A program made the position numbers and the translations under genes. From positions 62,415 to 126,414 of the forward strand of contig QJNS01000174.1 in the NCBI GenBank assembly GCA_004154925.1: 64,000 nucleotides of DNA. Direction: 5' to 3'. Shown piece by piece: positions 1 to 13,300 of this stretch (positions within the stretch are counted from its first letter, which is position 1; every line of letters starts with the position of its first letter). A model generated the notes under the pieces. It did not search any database. It was not told the DNA's origin and saw nothing but the letters and a program-made list of their open reading frames with translations. This stretch comes from Monosporascus cannonballus (Eukaryota; Ascomycota; Sordariomycetes; Xylariales).

Positions 1-436
1 CCTTAGCCCGTAACAAGATTATTAAAATTTTACCCGTCTTATTATAATCAAAAAACTTACGAAACGATAATTACGATACGTAAAAAGAATAACAAATTTT
101 AATTTCGTTATTATTTTTTAAAAAAATTTAAAAAATAACGAAATTAATATTTCAAATAATTAAATTTCGAACAAAAATAATTAAAATTAGTTATATAATT
201 TTCGATATTATTTTAAAAAGATATTTGCGTTTATATTAAATTTCAATTTTACGTACAATACGATATAATATATAGCAAAACATCAGGAAATATGACAACA
301 ATTTAGCAAGAAATAAGAAAACAAATAAATTATAAATTTTACAAACTTGTTGCATAAATTTAATACGTAATACAGATAAATATAAATTATATTGATATTT
401 AAGGATTTACAGAATTTTGAAACGATTTTAATATAT
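1..436 (+). mobile_element. Old family-B chromovirus copy B0, internal fragment (left part)
   Basis: This AT-rich DNA aligns by eye with the interior of element B2 at about 43670-44100, the stretch between reverse transcriptase/RNase H and integrase. Shared words include the regions around 30-120 and 190-260. The match stops at 436, where A1 begins, and resumes at 7825. The two stretches are therefore one copy split by A1. All frames are closed. The element starts to the left of the window. Confidence 0.7.
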
Positions 437-642
437 TATGAGAATATAGCCCCTCTAAGGATAAGGCTGGTAGCCGACCAGCTACCGATTAACTACCGAC
501 CTATTTACTAATATAAATCCACCATCTGGCAGCTAATTGGAAACGCCAAATAGAAATAACTTAATATATTTATTTCTTTCAATCTGCTTTACGAATGGTC
601 GGAAATTACCTTATTCAGCTTATAGCTATCTATTATCTTAAA
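437..642 (+). repeat. 5' LTR of A1
   Basis: The 206-bp repeat matches 7619-7824, 53086-53291 and 60117-60322. The consensus of the four copies begins TGT and ends ACA. Here both ends are altered by C-to-T/G-to-A changes. The outer (left) half keeps more G and C than the inner half. Confidence 0.88.
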
Positions 643-1890
643 AATCTTTTATCTGCCATGGAAAATAACGCGATAATTATTAAAAGCAGAACTCGCCGAC
701 TATAAAACGAACCTAAGTTATTAATCGAAAAGATTGCCGATCGGAACTCAACCGACGAACGATCGATTACGGTACGAGAATAAGCGAAAAAGTTTATAAT
801 GGAACCTTAACGGGCAAAAAATTATGGTCCCCGGAATCCCGAATCACCTTATATATATAATAAAAATATATCCCGATAACCGTTAATTAAACGGTTGGAA
901 AACGGGCGTAACATAATAAGTACGTCCCGGAATTGAAAGCAAAAAAAGGTTAAACTTTTTAATAATAACCAGATTTTGGAAATTATTCGTTAATAAAATA
1001 AATAATATTTGGAATTATTCCGATAATTAAACGAATACCAAATAATAATATAAGTTAAAAAAGTAAAATTTTATAAGTTAATTACGATATTATTATAAAA
1101 GTTTAAGGGCGATAAACGAATATTACGTTATAATTATCCGATATTTTTCGAACGCATATTAATTAGAAAAAGAAAATTAAATAAAGGTTATTACGGAAAT
1201 TTACGCCAAAAGAATTAGGGAAAAATGCCTTTATTTATATCTAATAGGCCATAAATTATATGGACATTTTTATTATAAACGTTTGGTGATTATATCACGT
1301 TATGTTTAATTACTTTAATTACCAAAAAAACGTTAAAAACAAAATTTTTATCGATTTTTATTAAGAAAAATTATGTAAATTTTAATTTTTTTGATAAGGA
1401 ATATAAGAAATAATTTATGGAATTACGATAATAATTTAATTAATTACCGTTCGATTTTTACGTTAAATAAAGGTTCTTAATTCATAAAATAAAGCTTATA
1501 AATATTTTTAATTCGAAAAATAATCGGAATAATAAATACTTTATTTTCGATTATTTTTATAAATTAATATTAAAATTACGAAATATTTTATTTTAAAAAA
1601 ACATTAAATTAAAATAAATTAATAACATAATAAATAAAGCAAAGCGTTATTAAAACGCCTAGAAAAACGCGAAAGAAAATTAATTATTTTTCGCCAAAGG
1701 TATTAATAAGGATAAACGATTTTATTTTAACGTTTTTAAAAAAAATCTTTAAAATAAATTAAAAACGCCGTATAAGAATAATAAGAACCGTAAGCGTTTT
1801 TATATTCGGAAGGTAAATAATTGCCGATTTAATTTTAATTAAAATAAATTCGTACGATATAATACTTTTAACTTTTATAAGGGCTTATTT

Positions 1891-1935
1891 AAGTATTATA
1901 ATTATGGGAAGCCAAATTATAAAAGTATAAATTAT
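1891..1935 (+). pseudogene. Decayed gag CCHC zinc knuckle of A1
   Basis: One frame reads a residue series in which the zinc-knuckle pattern CX2CX4HX4C has each Cys and His replaced by Tyr, while the Lys, Gly-Lys-Pro and spacing remain. TGT to TAT and CAT to TAT are exactly the transitions expected from RIP on the two strands. It places gag upstream of pol. The equivalent site in A2 is near 54535-54580. Confidence 0.65.
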
Positions 1936-2856
1936 AAATCCAAAAAGAATATAAAACCCCCGTTATCCCGGCCATACGGAAACAGATTTTTAAAAGCCGT
2001 ACAAAACATTATAATATATAACGATAAATTAAATTAATCCCTAAACGTAAACCCAAAAGAAAAACCAGAGTAAACGTATACGTCAAGTTTATTTCGGTTA
2101 ATAATTATTGGACAGTCGGAATAAAGCCGCCTTTTAAAAGAAAGGTATTTATTAAGAAAAATACGGGGGATATAGCAGTACAAATAAATATAAATACAGG
2201 AATATAAGTAAATATTATAAATAAAAAATTAACGAAAAAACTTAACTTTTAATTAATTTCCGTAAATATTCCAGGCCTTATCGGCGTTAATAACGCGTAT
2301 ATTAAATATTATAAGGTTTACGAAATTTTATTAACATAATATATAATAATAAAAACGAACGAACATTTAAGCAAATTTATTTTATAATATGCCGTAATTA
2401 AAAAATACCCGATTTCTTATTATCCAAATTCGGAATAAATAAATTAAAGATTTTATTAAATATAATTATATATTAATAATTATGCAGATTATTATAAAAG
2501 GTTAATAAATAAAAAATTATAAATTTAATACTTTTTAGTATATAAATTTATAGCGTTAACTTGATAAATTTAGCCGAAAAATTAAATATCCCGGGATTTG
2601 AAAAATAATAAAAATAAGGAATAATTAATTTCTTTATATACTTAAAAATTTTCTGGCGAATATATTCCGAAAAAACAACAAAAAAATATTTTAATTATCA
2701 AGGGCGGAATATGTAATAAATTTGATTTTAGGGAAAATGCCCTTATTTAGCCTAATTTACCTTATTTTGGAAATTTAAAGAAAAATAGTCAAAAAATATA
2801 TCCGAAATAATTTAAAGGTAAACCGGATATATTATTCGAAAACGGACGTAAAGGTA

Positions 2857-3057
2857 TTGATATTATATATATTTAAAAAGGACGGCAATTTCCGATTATA
2901 CGTTATTTATAAAGGGTTAAATCGGATAATAATAAAAAATCGATATTTTTTATTTTTAATTGTAAAAATAATAAATCGCCTAAAGTTAATTAATGTATTT
3001 TTAAAAATTAATTTTAAGGATATTTATTATTATATCAAAATTAAGAAAAATAATTAA
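2857..3057 (+). pseudogene. Reverse transcriptase fragment of A1 (Ty3/gypsy)
   Basis: This 66-residue open stretch carries the conserved Ty3/gypsy RT segment KKDG...R..V.Y.GLN...IKNRY followed by a K(I/F)(N/D)..D.YY.I.IK block, which is the palm/fingers core. Downstream, at 3196-3207, the catalytic YLDD box reads YLNN, so both aspartate codons appear changed from GA(T/C) to AAT by G-to-A transitions. It is a fossil, with stops before and after. The family assignment rests on motif recognition by eye. Confidence 0.85.
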
Positions 3058-4959
3058 TAAAAAATTATTTTCTAAATACAGTACTGGTAATTCAAAAATA
3101 CGGTTATATTGTTTAATTTTAATAATGCGTTAATTTCGTTCCAAGTTTATATATATAAAATATTAGCTAAATTAATTAATTATATATACGTAATATATTT
3201 AAATAATATAATTATTTATTCGGATAATAAAAGAAAATATGCAAAATATTTTTAATTAGTTTAAGAACGGCTATTGCAATATTAATTATTTGCCAAAATA
3301 TTTAAATACGAATTTTTTAAAAGAAAGATAAAATTTTTAGGATTTATAATGAATACCGACGGTTTGGAAGTAAACCGTTAACGGGTTAATATTATCGAAA
3401 TATAACTAAAGTTAAAATTAATTTATAATATTTAAATATTTTTAGGATTTACGAACTTTTATCGGAAATTTATTATTTATTATTTACGTATTACCGAACT
3501 TATTATTAAGTTTTTAAAAAGGGCGCAAAATAAAGGTAAAATAACAAAATTTAAATAGCCTGAAAAAGTTAAAAAGACGTTTTAAAACTTAAAAAATATT
3601 TTTTAGTCGGCGACCATTTTTCGGTATTAGGATAATATCAAAAATATCAAGGTTAAAATAAACGTTTTGATAAAAGCCATATTAAGGATATTTTTATAAA
3701 AATACAAAAAATATTAACGCCTAATCGTATATTAATTGCAAAAATTAAATTTAACCGAAAAACGATAAGTTATAAAATAACGAAAATTATTGGCGATTAT
3801 AAAAATCTTAAAATATTAATAATAAGACATTAAAGATATAAAAAAGATTTCTTAATATTTATCGATTATATGGTATTAAAAATATAATAAAGGCGTTAAT
3901 ATATAATTATAAAAAAAGGTTGACCCGATAAGTTTATCGTTTTATATAATTTAATTTTAAGATCTAATATTAACCGGACGCCGTTAACTTAATACATAGG
4001 TTATTTAAATGCCCGGATTATAAATTAAGGGAAATTGCATATGAAAACGTAATTTTTACGTTATTTAAAAAATTCGGATTTACGAATAATATGCCGGAAA
4101 ACGATTGTAAATATATAGCGTATTTCAAAGTATTATAAAGGGGTAAAAGGCCTTATAAAAATAACGTAAAATTTGTTTTTTATAAAATTTTTAAACAGAT
4201 GTTAAGTAACGGAAATTTAGGTAATTATTATCCACGTAAAAAAAGCGGAAAACGCTTATTATATAATTGCAAAAAACTTTTAAAGAAAAAAGGAAAATAA
4301 GAAATTATATATTTGCCGAATTTATTGCTTAAAAATAATAATAATACGATTAATAATTAAGTAATATTAATTGCAAATTATAACCGTTTTACGATTAAAT
4401 TCCGAAAAACTTGAAAAAGATAAAATTAATATTAAAGTTATTATTTATAATTATTACGTTTTACGTTTTTTGACGAAAAAACTGGCCAAAAACGAAACGG
4501 TATTTTAACCGAAAATTTTCCGATAATTTTACGTTTAAGTTCGAAAATTACAAATTAAAGATTTAAATATTATAAAGTTAATACGGATAATTAAACGTTA
4601 AATTAAAATAAAAGAAAAATATTTTTAAATCTAAATAAAATTTTATATTATCGGAATAAATTCGTAATCCTATTATAAGACGTTTTACGGAAATAATTAA
4701 TTAATTAGCATTATAATAATTTAAAGGCAGGATATATAAGATATATTTATATGTTAAAACTAATAATTAAAAAGGTTTACTAAGAAAATATAACGAACGA
4801 TATCCGAAAATATACCAAATAATATCCGAACTGCCAGGGCATAATAAAATCACGTTATAAACCACATAGATAATTATAACCCTTACCGTTATTTAAATAA
4901 TTCTTTTAAAAAATCACGTTAAATTCTATTATAAAACTTTTTAAAAGCCTAAATTTAAA

Positions 4960-5160
4960 CGGGTTAAAATACAAAGTAATTCTAGTAATTATCGACCGTT
5001 TTACGAAATTAAAATTATTTATCCTTACGGTTAAAACCTTAACCATAACCGAATTAACTTAATTACTTTATAACGAAATTAAATATAAATTCGGTACGCC
5101 AGCCGAAATTATTAATAATGAAGATAAATTATTAAAGAATTAATTTTAAGCGGAATTTTA
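4960..5160 (+). pseudogene. Integrase core remnant of A1
   Basis: In one frame the DNA reads an I-L-V-I-I-D-R-F-T-K block with T.T...T.L.T spacing, then a G-T-P..I and an N-(N/D)-(E/R)-D-K block. This matches the two aspartate regions of the retroviral-type integrase (DDE) core in Ty3/gypsy elements. Stops interrupt it. It follows RT, which supports the gypsy order. A2 has the same region at about 57480-57680. Confidence 0.7.
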
Positions 5161-5779
5161 TAAAAAACAGAAAATAAAACGGCGAAAATCGACCGTTTAT
5201 TATCCGTAAATTAATGGGTAAATAAAATATACTTATTATATTTTAAAATATTACCTCCGTAATTATAATTAATAAATATTAAAATAATTAAATAAAATTA
5301 TTGCAAAATACGGAATTCGTACATAATAATATACGGAACGTATTTACTGGCCTTTTTCCGTTTAAAACCTTATATAAATATTATTTAAAAATAATAAATA
5401 TTTTTATAAAGGTTTAAGAAATAAGTATAAGGAATTAATGAACGTTTCGAAAAAATAACAATTATTTATTAAGTAATATACAAATACTGGAAAAAAATAA
5501 TAACAGCCCAGAAAAAATATTATAATTAACGTTATATGCTTATAAAATTTTAATTAAGGCAATAAGTAAATTTATCGATTAAATATTTCAAATTCAAAAA
5601 TAAGAAATTCGTATTTATTTATATCTAGGTTATAATTAAAAAGTAAATAAGTTTCCAAACGTATAAAATAATTTTTTTACCAAATATTAACGGATATATA
5701 ATATAATTTTAATATCTTTATTAAAACCGTAATATAACCGAAAACCGGATAATATCCAGATAACGTTACCGGACCTAAT

Positions 5780-5885
5780 AAAAAAACAGGAAAAATAAAT
5801 AATAAAGGATATCGTTCGTTATCGAAATAACCAGGGGTAACGCAAATATCTGATCAAATAAAAAAAATTAGCCCATTAAATATAA
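5780..5885 (+). pseudogene. Chromodomain-like remnant of A1
   Basis: One frame resembles a chromodomain: a K-D-I-V-R-Y-R block, then R-K-Y-L-I-K followed by K-K-L, like the E.E.IL..R and YLVKWKGY motifs of chromovirus integrase tails. Stops interrupt it. In chromoviruses this domain directs integration to heterochromatin, which would fit the nested insertions seen here. The assignment is by motif only. Confidence 0.5.
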
Positions 5886-6694
5886 TATATAGGAATCCCG
5901 AAAATACCTTAAATACGCGTTTAAGATATTATAGCGTTACGAAAAAAAATTAAATACGTATATAGGAAATAAAATAACTTAAAAACCGTAAGATAATAAT
6001 AACCCGATCGGAAATTAATTGTTTAATAATTATAAAAAATATAAAAAATAATTCCAAATAAAATTAAAATATTAATATTAAAATATTACCTAATTACATA
6101 ATTGCTTTTAAACCTTTAACAAATAATTGTTTTATCGTATACCGATCGGAAATTTATAAATAACGTAAAAAGAAATTAAATTTTTATGTTAAAAACAAAA
6201 TTTCATATTTAATTATTAAATTTTGCGTTAATTAGCTTCTAATAAATATATTAAAAAATTAATATAAAAATATCAGAAAATAATCGGAAAACTTACGACG
6301 GCAAAAAATAAATACGTTTATTAAATTTGTTAAACGTAAAACCTGGACAAAATTTAAAAACATTTTATTTTTTACGAAAAATAAAACTTAAATAACCGGA
6401 ATATAATTTGTTATTAATCGGAAATAGGGCGCCATTTTTAAAACGTTTAACGTATTTAAATTTAATAATAACCTTGCCAAGTAAAGCCGTTTTTTAATTA
6501 TAATTCTTAATAAATATCAAAATTTCGTTAAAACATTAAAAAATAAACGGAAAATACTTATAAACGGGAAACATAACGGTATAACGGCTTTTAAAAATTA
6601 CTTTACTTATAGGGGTATTTTAAAATTACGCCTAATCGGAAATTAATTACGGAATAATAAAAAAAACCGTAATATTTATAAAAAGGACTTAAGT

Positions 6695-6916
6695 TTGCAA
6701 ACCCATAAAATAGCATTAAAATTAGATTTCCGCAACCATAACGGACAATCGGAAATCGACCTTAATTATATTAAAAAAACGATATTCTTTAATAATAACC
6801 GTATTAAGGGCGAATTTAACTTTGCAAAGAATATTGAATCGACAACCGACGGTAATTACGTTAAAACGTTCGTATTAAATATTTGCAATACGAACCTTTT
6901 TAAATTTATCGATTAA
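6695..6916 (+). pseudogene. Conserved 3' reading frame of family A, unknown function
   Basis: A 73-codon open piece lies downstream of the chromodomain and upstream of the 3' LTR. I do not recognise the family. The same region is present in A2 at about 59220-59432, where the reading is recognisably homologous around the K-R/Y-I-K-K and E-F-(N/G)-(F/L)-(A/T)-K-N blocks and the final L-F-(K/E)-F-(I/V)-D. The family therefore carries an extra 3' coding region or a long pol extension. The piece is rich in Asn and Lys, as expected after RIP. Confidence 0.4.
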
Positions 6917-7618
6917 TTCCTAATTATTAATACCGAATTAAAAAATTATTTAAATAATACTTTTAAGGATAATCGGAATTTAAACGGAAATTAAATAGCG
7001 ATATTAATAATATTAAAAATAATTATTTACCGCGCGAAATATTTTATAATAATAATTGGTTACAACATAATTTAAAGCGTCCAAAATTTAAATATAAACC
7101 GTACGGTAATCGAAATAACATTATATTACATAAATATAATACGGCTTATTACCCCCCGTAATATAATTAGTATTTATTTTATTATTAGCGTCGAAAGGAC
7201 AACGTTAAAGAAAATCTTAATTTTTTTTAATATCAAAATATTATTTCTTTTGGAATTCCTTACGGAAAAAAATATGGCGAACAGAAATAATATGCAAAAT
7301 AAACGGAAAAGGCGAAATAAAAATAAAAAAGACGGGAAACCGAACGGAATACGTACATAAAAAAAATAAAAATATAGGCGCAAAAAGGGAAAAAAAGAAA
7401 AGGTAAATAAAATAAGGTTAAAAACGGATTATAATAAGGAATTAAGCGAAACATAATTAATTACGTAATATAATACGTATTACTTATTACGGCAACCATT
7501 TATAACATAGTTTAACGGTAAATTATCGGCAATTATACGTAATCAAATTTACAAAACGCGTTATATCAAATTAAGAATATTATTATTAAAAACTAATAGC
7601 TTAAAAAAGGGGAATAAT

Positions 7619-7824
7619 TATAAAAATATAGCTTTTATAAGAATAAGGCTGGTAACCGATTAGCTACCGATTAACTACCGACTTATTTATTAATATAAAT
7701 CCATTATCTGGCAGCTAATGGGAAACGCCAGGTGGAAATAATTTAATATATTTATTTTTTGGAATCTGCTTTACGACTGGTTGGAGATCACCTTACTTAG
7801 CTTATAGTTATCTATTATCTTACA
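7619..7824 (+). repeat. 3' LTR of A1
   Basis: This is a 206-bp copy of 437-642. It ends in CA and is followed by the target duplication TATAT. A purine-rich tract (about 7602-7616) precedes it. The outer (right) half retains more G and C than its partner in the 5' LTR, the mirror image of the 5' LTR. Confidence 0.88.
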
Positions 7825-9764
7825 TATATTTATATTTTTAAAAATTCAAATAATAATTTATAAAATAGGATAATAATATAACCTTTTTAATAAAGCTAAA
7901 ATACAACGGTATAAACATTATAAAAAGCTGTATTTATTACCGGTTTTAAGAGAATTATAAAATTCGATTATTATCAATTTTATTACGAAATTTCCTTTAT
8001 TAGAAAGTTAACAATAAAAATATATTATAACCATATTTTCGAAATAATTAACAGATTTACGAAATTTTTTCATTTTTACATTTTTTTAAAACGAATTAAT
8101 ATCGAATAAATGAAATATATTTCCTATAATAACATTTTCAATATAAATATATTATTATACGAAATTATTTCCGATAAAAAAATTACGTTGATTTTTAAAT
8201 TTTGCTTAATTTCTATAATGTAAGTGTATTTAATTATATGTGATTAGGGTATTTAAATCTTAAACCAACGGATAAATAAAACAGTTAAACTAAATATTAA
8301 AATTAGAGTTACAATATTGTATTAATTGCGAACAAAATAATTAAATACGAGAATTGCTTATTACTTAATTAATATGCAATATTAATGATTATAAAGAGAT
8401 TAAAATATTTTTAATAAACGTACCTTTGAATTTTATATTATATATTTATAAAAATATATATTACTGATATATTAATATGAAATTAATGCTTACAAGAATA
8501 TGATTTAAAAAGTTCTATCAAAAATTAAAATTAAAATTAAAATTTGTATATAATTAAATAATTAAACATTAAATTAACACGGTTTAAGAAATTAATTTTT
8601 TAAAAAGAAAATAATTTAACCTATTATGAAACATATTTATATAAAAAGGTGTAATAAGAAATTCGATTTTAAATGTATTGATTTATATAAGGCAATTAAG
8701 AAAATTGTACAAATTAAGGATTAATTAAAATTCTTATTTTAAATTTAAAATTTATTTAATTTTTTATATTTTCGATTAAGTTCATAATAAATATTATTAA
8801 AATTTGTATGAAACGAAACGATATAAAAATAAAAAAAACTACATATAAAGTAAAAGAAACATTCGATATAAGAAAATAAATATACTTAATAGTTAATTAA
8901 ATTAAAAAAATCCGAATTCCGAAAGTATTTAAAAAAAAACACTGCGAAAAATATTATTCATATTGAATATTTATTACGAAACTTTTATTGATAATGTCGG
9001 AAATACTTTATAAAATTGTAAAATTAAGAATTAATAAATTAATAATATTTACGTTAACTAAATTAACGAAAGTTATAACAAATATTAAAACGATTATCTT
9101 AATTATTAAGTATTTTTTATTTTCGTTTAAAACGTTTAAATTCTTTTATTATTTCGTCGTTTTTACTATTACGATAAAACATTTTTATACTCCGATTACA
9201 GCAAATTCGCCATTATTTTTAAAAACGATTTAATTTATTAATAATACTATATAATGATTTTGGAATTTATTCTTTTTATATTTTAAATAACGTTTCTATT
9301 AAAAATAATTTATATTCACCTTCAGACGGCTCGAAAACTTTATAAAATTCCCGTAACAAATATATCACGTATAGTTTGTAGAATTACGAAAAGCTTTACA
9401 GTTTTTTTTATAATGAAATTTAAAAATAGAATAAAATCTGAATAAATCATTCGTTTCTATAAACAAACGTCAATATATTTATGCAAACGAAAGTTTATAA
9501 TATAATTAAATATAATAAAATAAAAAACGGAAAAAATTCATAAAACTTTCGAAAAACATATTTTTTTAAAAAAGATAATTCGTAGTATAATTCGATAAGC
9601 TTAATAAATTTAAAAACGCTTAAAATAAAAATAAAATTAAGTTCGATATAAAGAAAATTAAGTAATAGATTTAAGGTTTTTAAAAGTTTTAATAGTTTAA
9701 CTTTAGCAATTTACATAAAAATATAAATTTTAAAAAATTAAATTCTTTTAAGTATATAAAATAG
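7825..9764 (+). mobile_element. Old family-B copy B0, integrase to 3' end
   Basis: This is the continuation of the family-B copy interrupted by A1. The stretch 7960-8150 aligns with the integrase region of B2 near 44250-44400. The stretch 8755-8950 aligns with the chromodomain region of B2 at about 45040-45230. The part 8960-9600 is only weakly alignable and is extremely AT-rich. The open frame at 8988-9233 (81 codons, Ile/Lys/Phe-rich) has no recognisable motif and I do not call it a gene. Confidence 0.6.
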
Positions 9765-9949
9765 GAAATAAAATATATATGTTTATTACTTTTATAATTT
9801 AAATAATATTAATTTATATTAATAATTCGTTTTTTGAAATGATTTTAGTATTACGAAACGTAATAAGTTATTATAGTTATTCCTTTGAATTTTACGATAC
9901 TTCTGCTAATATAAACCCGTACGACTTAGGTTTAATAGTTGGTTAAACT
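9765..9949 (+). repeat. Older family-B LTR, right part, interrupted by B1
   Basis: This matches the 3' half of the B1 and B2 LTRs, from the ATATATGTTTATTA-like word to the end-of-LTR words near 9911-9944. It stops in mid-LTR at 9949 and the missing terminal part is found at 16424-16442, directly after B1. It is therefore an older LTR, most simply the 3' LTR of B0, split by the B1 insertion. Confidence 0.75.
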
Positions 9950-10329
9950 TGTTATAACCCAACCCAAAATCGGCCACGAAAACGGTCGGACCCACAAAAA
10001 GAGTTACGTAATTTGGATCTCTCTTGACATCAAAATCCAAATAAATCTATATAGAACCAACCGAATCTAATAGCATTAGATCTATAACAACATCAAAATT
10101 TAATAAAGATGTAATTAATTTATGAAAATATATATACTTATTAGTTCCATAATTTAAATAATTTTAATTTATAATATTTATTAATATTAATCGTTTGTAA
10201 TATATTTCGCGTTTTTGGTATTAAAAAATATAATTAAGTTTTTTATTACTTAGATTTTTATAATATTTTTATTAATGTAAATCCGTATAATAAAGGTTAA
10301 ATAATTGGTTAAACCGTATAGCCGTTATA
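9950..10329 (+). repeat. 5' LTR of B1
   Basis: This 380-bp repeat matches 16044-16423. It starts TGTTA and ends in ATA. The first 100 bp retain many G and C while the remainder is strongly AT-shifted. Differences from the 3' LTR are almost all C/T and G/A transitions. Confidence 0.88.
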
Positions 10330-13300
10330 CGTTACAGGTTTTTATTTAATAATACCGTTAAATTTTAAATAATATTTAATATTATTAAAATATTAACTAG
10401 TATTTAAAAACCTTTTATTTAATAATTTTAGGTTCGAATTTAGAAATTGGAGAAAAAAGTTCGACAATTTAAAGTTACATTATTTACTTAACTTTTTTTT
10501 GTCCGTATAAAGCTTAAAAAATTAAAACTTTATAATAAAAAAATAATCTTTAATTTTCTTAATTTAAATACGAATTTACTTTTGTTTTTTTAATTTTAAT
10601 AACCTTACGGATATAATTTTAATAATAAGAATATATCTGATAAAAAATACGGTTAATTAGTTTGAATTTATAATAAAAAGTTTTCTGCAAATAGGAAAAT
10701 TAAATAAGAAAATTTTTATTAACGAAACTTTTTTATTTTATATTAATTTTAAAAATAAAATGCGTAATAAATTCGGCAATTCGGATTAAAAACGATTTAT
10801 GGCTTAATAATCTTTATAATTTAAATAAAAAGAATTTAAATTTAAATATGTTCTAATTTTTAAAAGTTTTACGGTTAAAACAAAATGGAAAAATAATAAC
10901 ATTAATGCCTTTATTAATATATTTTATAAAGAATTAAAAAATAATATAAAAAATAAAATTATTTACATTAAGTAATTAATTATTTTAAACCGGTATATCG
11001 TAAAAGTTATTAAAATTAATAATTAATAATTTAAAAAATAATAAAAGAAAAAATAATAATATATTTTATATTTAAAATATAGTAAATTTAATTAAAGAAA
11101 AAAATAAAAAATATTTTTTAATTTTTTATAAAATAACGTTAAAACTTATAGAATTCGGCGTTACCTATAAATAAATTTAAAGCCAAATTAAATGTTTTAA
11201 TTATGGCAAAATAAGATATAAAGCTTATAAATATAAAATATTTAAAAAATCGTAATAAGAGAATTAGATTTTTATATTAAAAAAATAATTTAAAAATAAT
11301 TAAGGAAATACTAGCAAAATTATTAATATAATCTAAATTAAGTATATATTAAGTTTACGATAAAAAGTTTAATACGGATTATTATAATAAAAAATCCGAT
11401 AAAAAGTTTCGCAAAATTAAAAAATTAATTTAACAAATTTTATAAATATAATAAGAAATATTATGAATATAATTATATAAATATTAGAATTTAACAGAAA
11501 CATTTGATCCCGGAATTTTTAATTAATATAATAAAATATATATTATATATTATTAATAACGAAAATATTTAAATTACAAAACATAAAAGTAATATATTTA
11601 TAAATAAATTACTTATACATATTATAAAAAATTTAATTTTCCAAATCGTATCGGAAATAATAAAAACAATAAATAATAATATTAATAATTTCGAAATACA
11701 ATTTTAAAAAATATTTAATAATTGGCCGATATAAAACTTTAACTTAAAAGAATAATATTTATAGAAAAACCCCTTTCTTTATTATAAATAATATAATTAT
11801 TAAACGGAAAAAGAATTAATTTAATATATAATAAAAAAAATATTATTAAAGAATTATTACGGATTTTTTTTAATTAAAATTTATTATAGATTTTTAAAAA
11901 AAATTATTAAAAAAATATATTAATTTATAAAAAAACTTTTAAAATAATAATTAAAATAACATAAAATAAGATATAATTGCAAATATAAAAGAATAATTTA
12001 TTTAATAAAGTAAAATGATAAAAACATTAAAAATAATTAATATAATTTGAAAAAATAATATGCCGATAATAATAATAAATATAATAATTTAATACGCTAA
12101 ACGAAAAAATATAAATAAAATTTAATAAATTTAAATAAAATTAAAAAAAAGCTATTTATAAAAACGCCGTAAAATAAGAAAACTTAAAGAATTAAAATAA
12201 ATTCTTAATAAAAGTTTTAAAAACAATAATAAAAAATATTAATAATTTTATTAATTTAAATATACGAATTAGAATATATTAATATATCGTAATAATAAAT
12301 TACGGAATTTTAGGGGGAAATTATATTATATTAAATATAATTAATAAATTTAAGTTATTATAAAAATGTAAATTAAAATTTTATATAACGATAAATACCA
12401 AAAGTTAAAATTTTATTTATAATAACGGAAAAATATACGTAAAATTAATTATTTCGAAATTTTTATTAAAAAATAATATTAAATAATTAATTTCGATATC
12501 GTTTTATTTACAAATTACAATATAATTTTAAAATTATAATAAATACGTTAATACAGAATATTAATTAACGGCAAAATTAATTAAGTAAAATTTATTTTAT
12601 TTTTTATTAATAAAAACAATTTTAAATTTTAATATTTAATTAATATTAATAATAAATGCAAATATAAAAACATAATAAATATCTTATTATTTAAAAAAAT
12701 AAAATATAAACAAAAAATTAAAAAAATACGACGTATCGTTACTATTATTAAAACAAAATTAAAATAATTAAATAACGATTTAAAATAATAAGAATAATCA
12801 TTTAAGAAATTACAAAATTTAATTAATATATTATTATAATATTATAAATATAAATAAATTTTAAAAAATATATGCTATATAAAATTATTAAAATATAATA
12901 AATAAAATTATAAAAAAATTTTAAAAAAGCATTTCCGATAAAGTTTTACTTTATTTATAATTTTAATAAAAATAAATTAAATGTTTTAAAAAATATTTAA
13001 ACAATTAATTATAAAAAAATAAATTTAATTTTCGAAATTATAAATAAATTACTTAATATTTTTTATATTTAAAAAAAATAAAAGAATTACGATTTATAAT
13101 TAATTACTGATAATTAAATTATTTTATTATTAAAAATTAAATATTATGATTTTTATTTCTAATAATAAAACATTAATTGTACCCAATTAAATAATTTATA
13201 ATATTTGATTTTAAAAATAAATATAATTTTATTAAAATTTAAAAAGATTTAAATAAAAAATATTTTTTAAAACAAAATATACAATATTTAATTATTTAAT

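Larger units (their letters stand above)
437..7824 (+). mobile_element. Ty3/gypsy chromovirus-like LTR retrotransposon A1, RIP-inactivated
   Basis: This is a 7388-bp element with two 206-bp LTRs and a perfect 5-bp target duplication, TATAT, at 432-436 and 7825-7829. Remnants read in order gag zinc knuckle (about 1891-1935), reverse transcriptase (about 2857-3210), integrase core (about 4960-5150) and a chromodomain-like stretch (about 5780-5880). A conserved tail of roughly 1.7 kb follows before the 3' LTR. The order RT then integrase is that of Ty3/gypsy. The only open piece longer than 60 codons in pol is the RT fragment. A purine-rich tract lies just before the 3' LTR. A second copy of the same family lies at 53086-60322. 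Confidence 0.9.

Noticed and set aside
7174..7454. Two minus-strand Phe/Tyr-rich frames
   Set aside because: Complement of an A/G-rich stretch in the tail of A1. Low complexity, and not conserved as a frame in A2.
8988..9233. 81-codon open frame in AT-rich DNA
   Set aside because: Ile/Lys/Phe/Thr-rich reading of RIP-mutated DNA. It lies inside the B0 element and has no homologous reading in B2.
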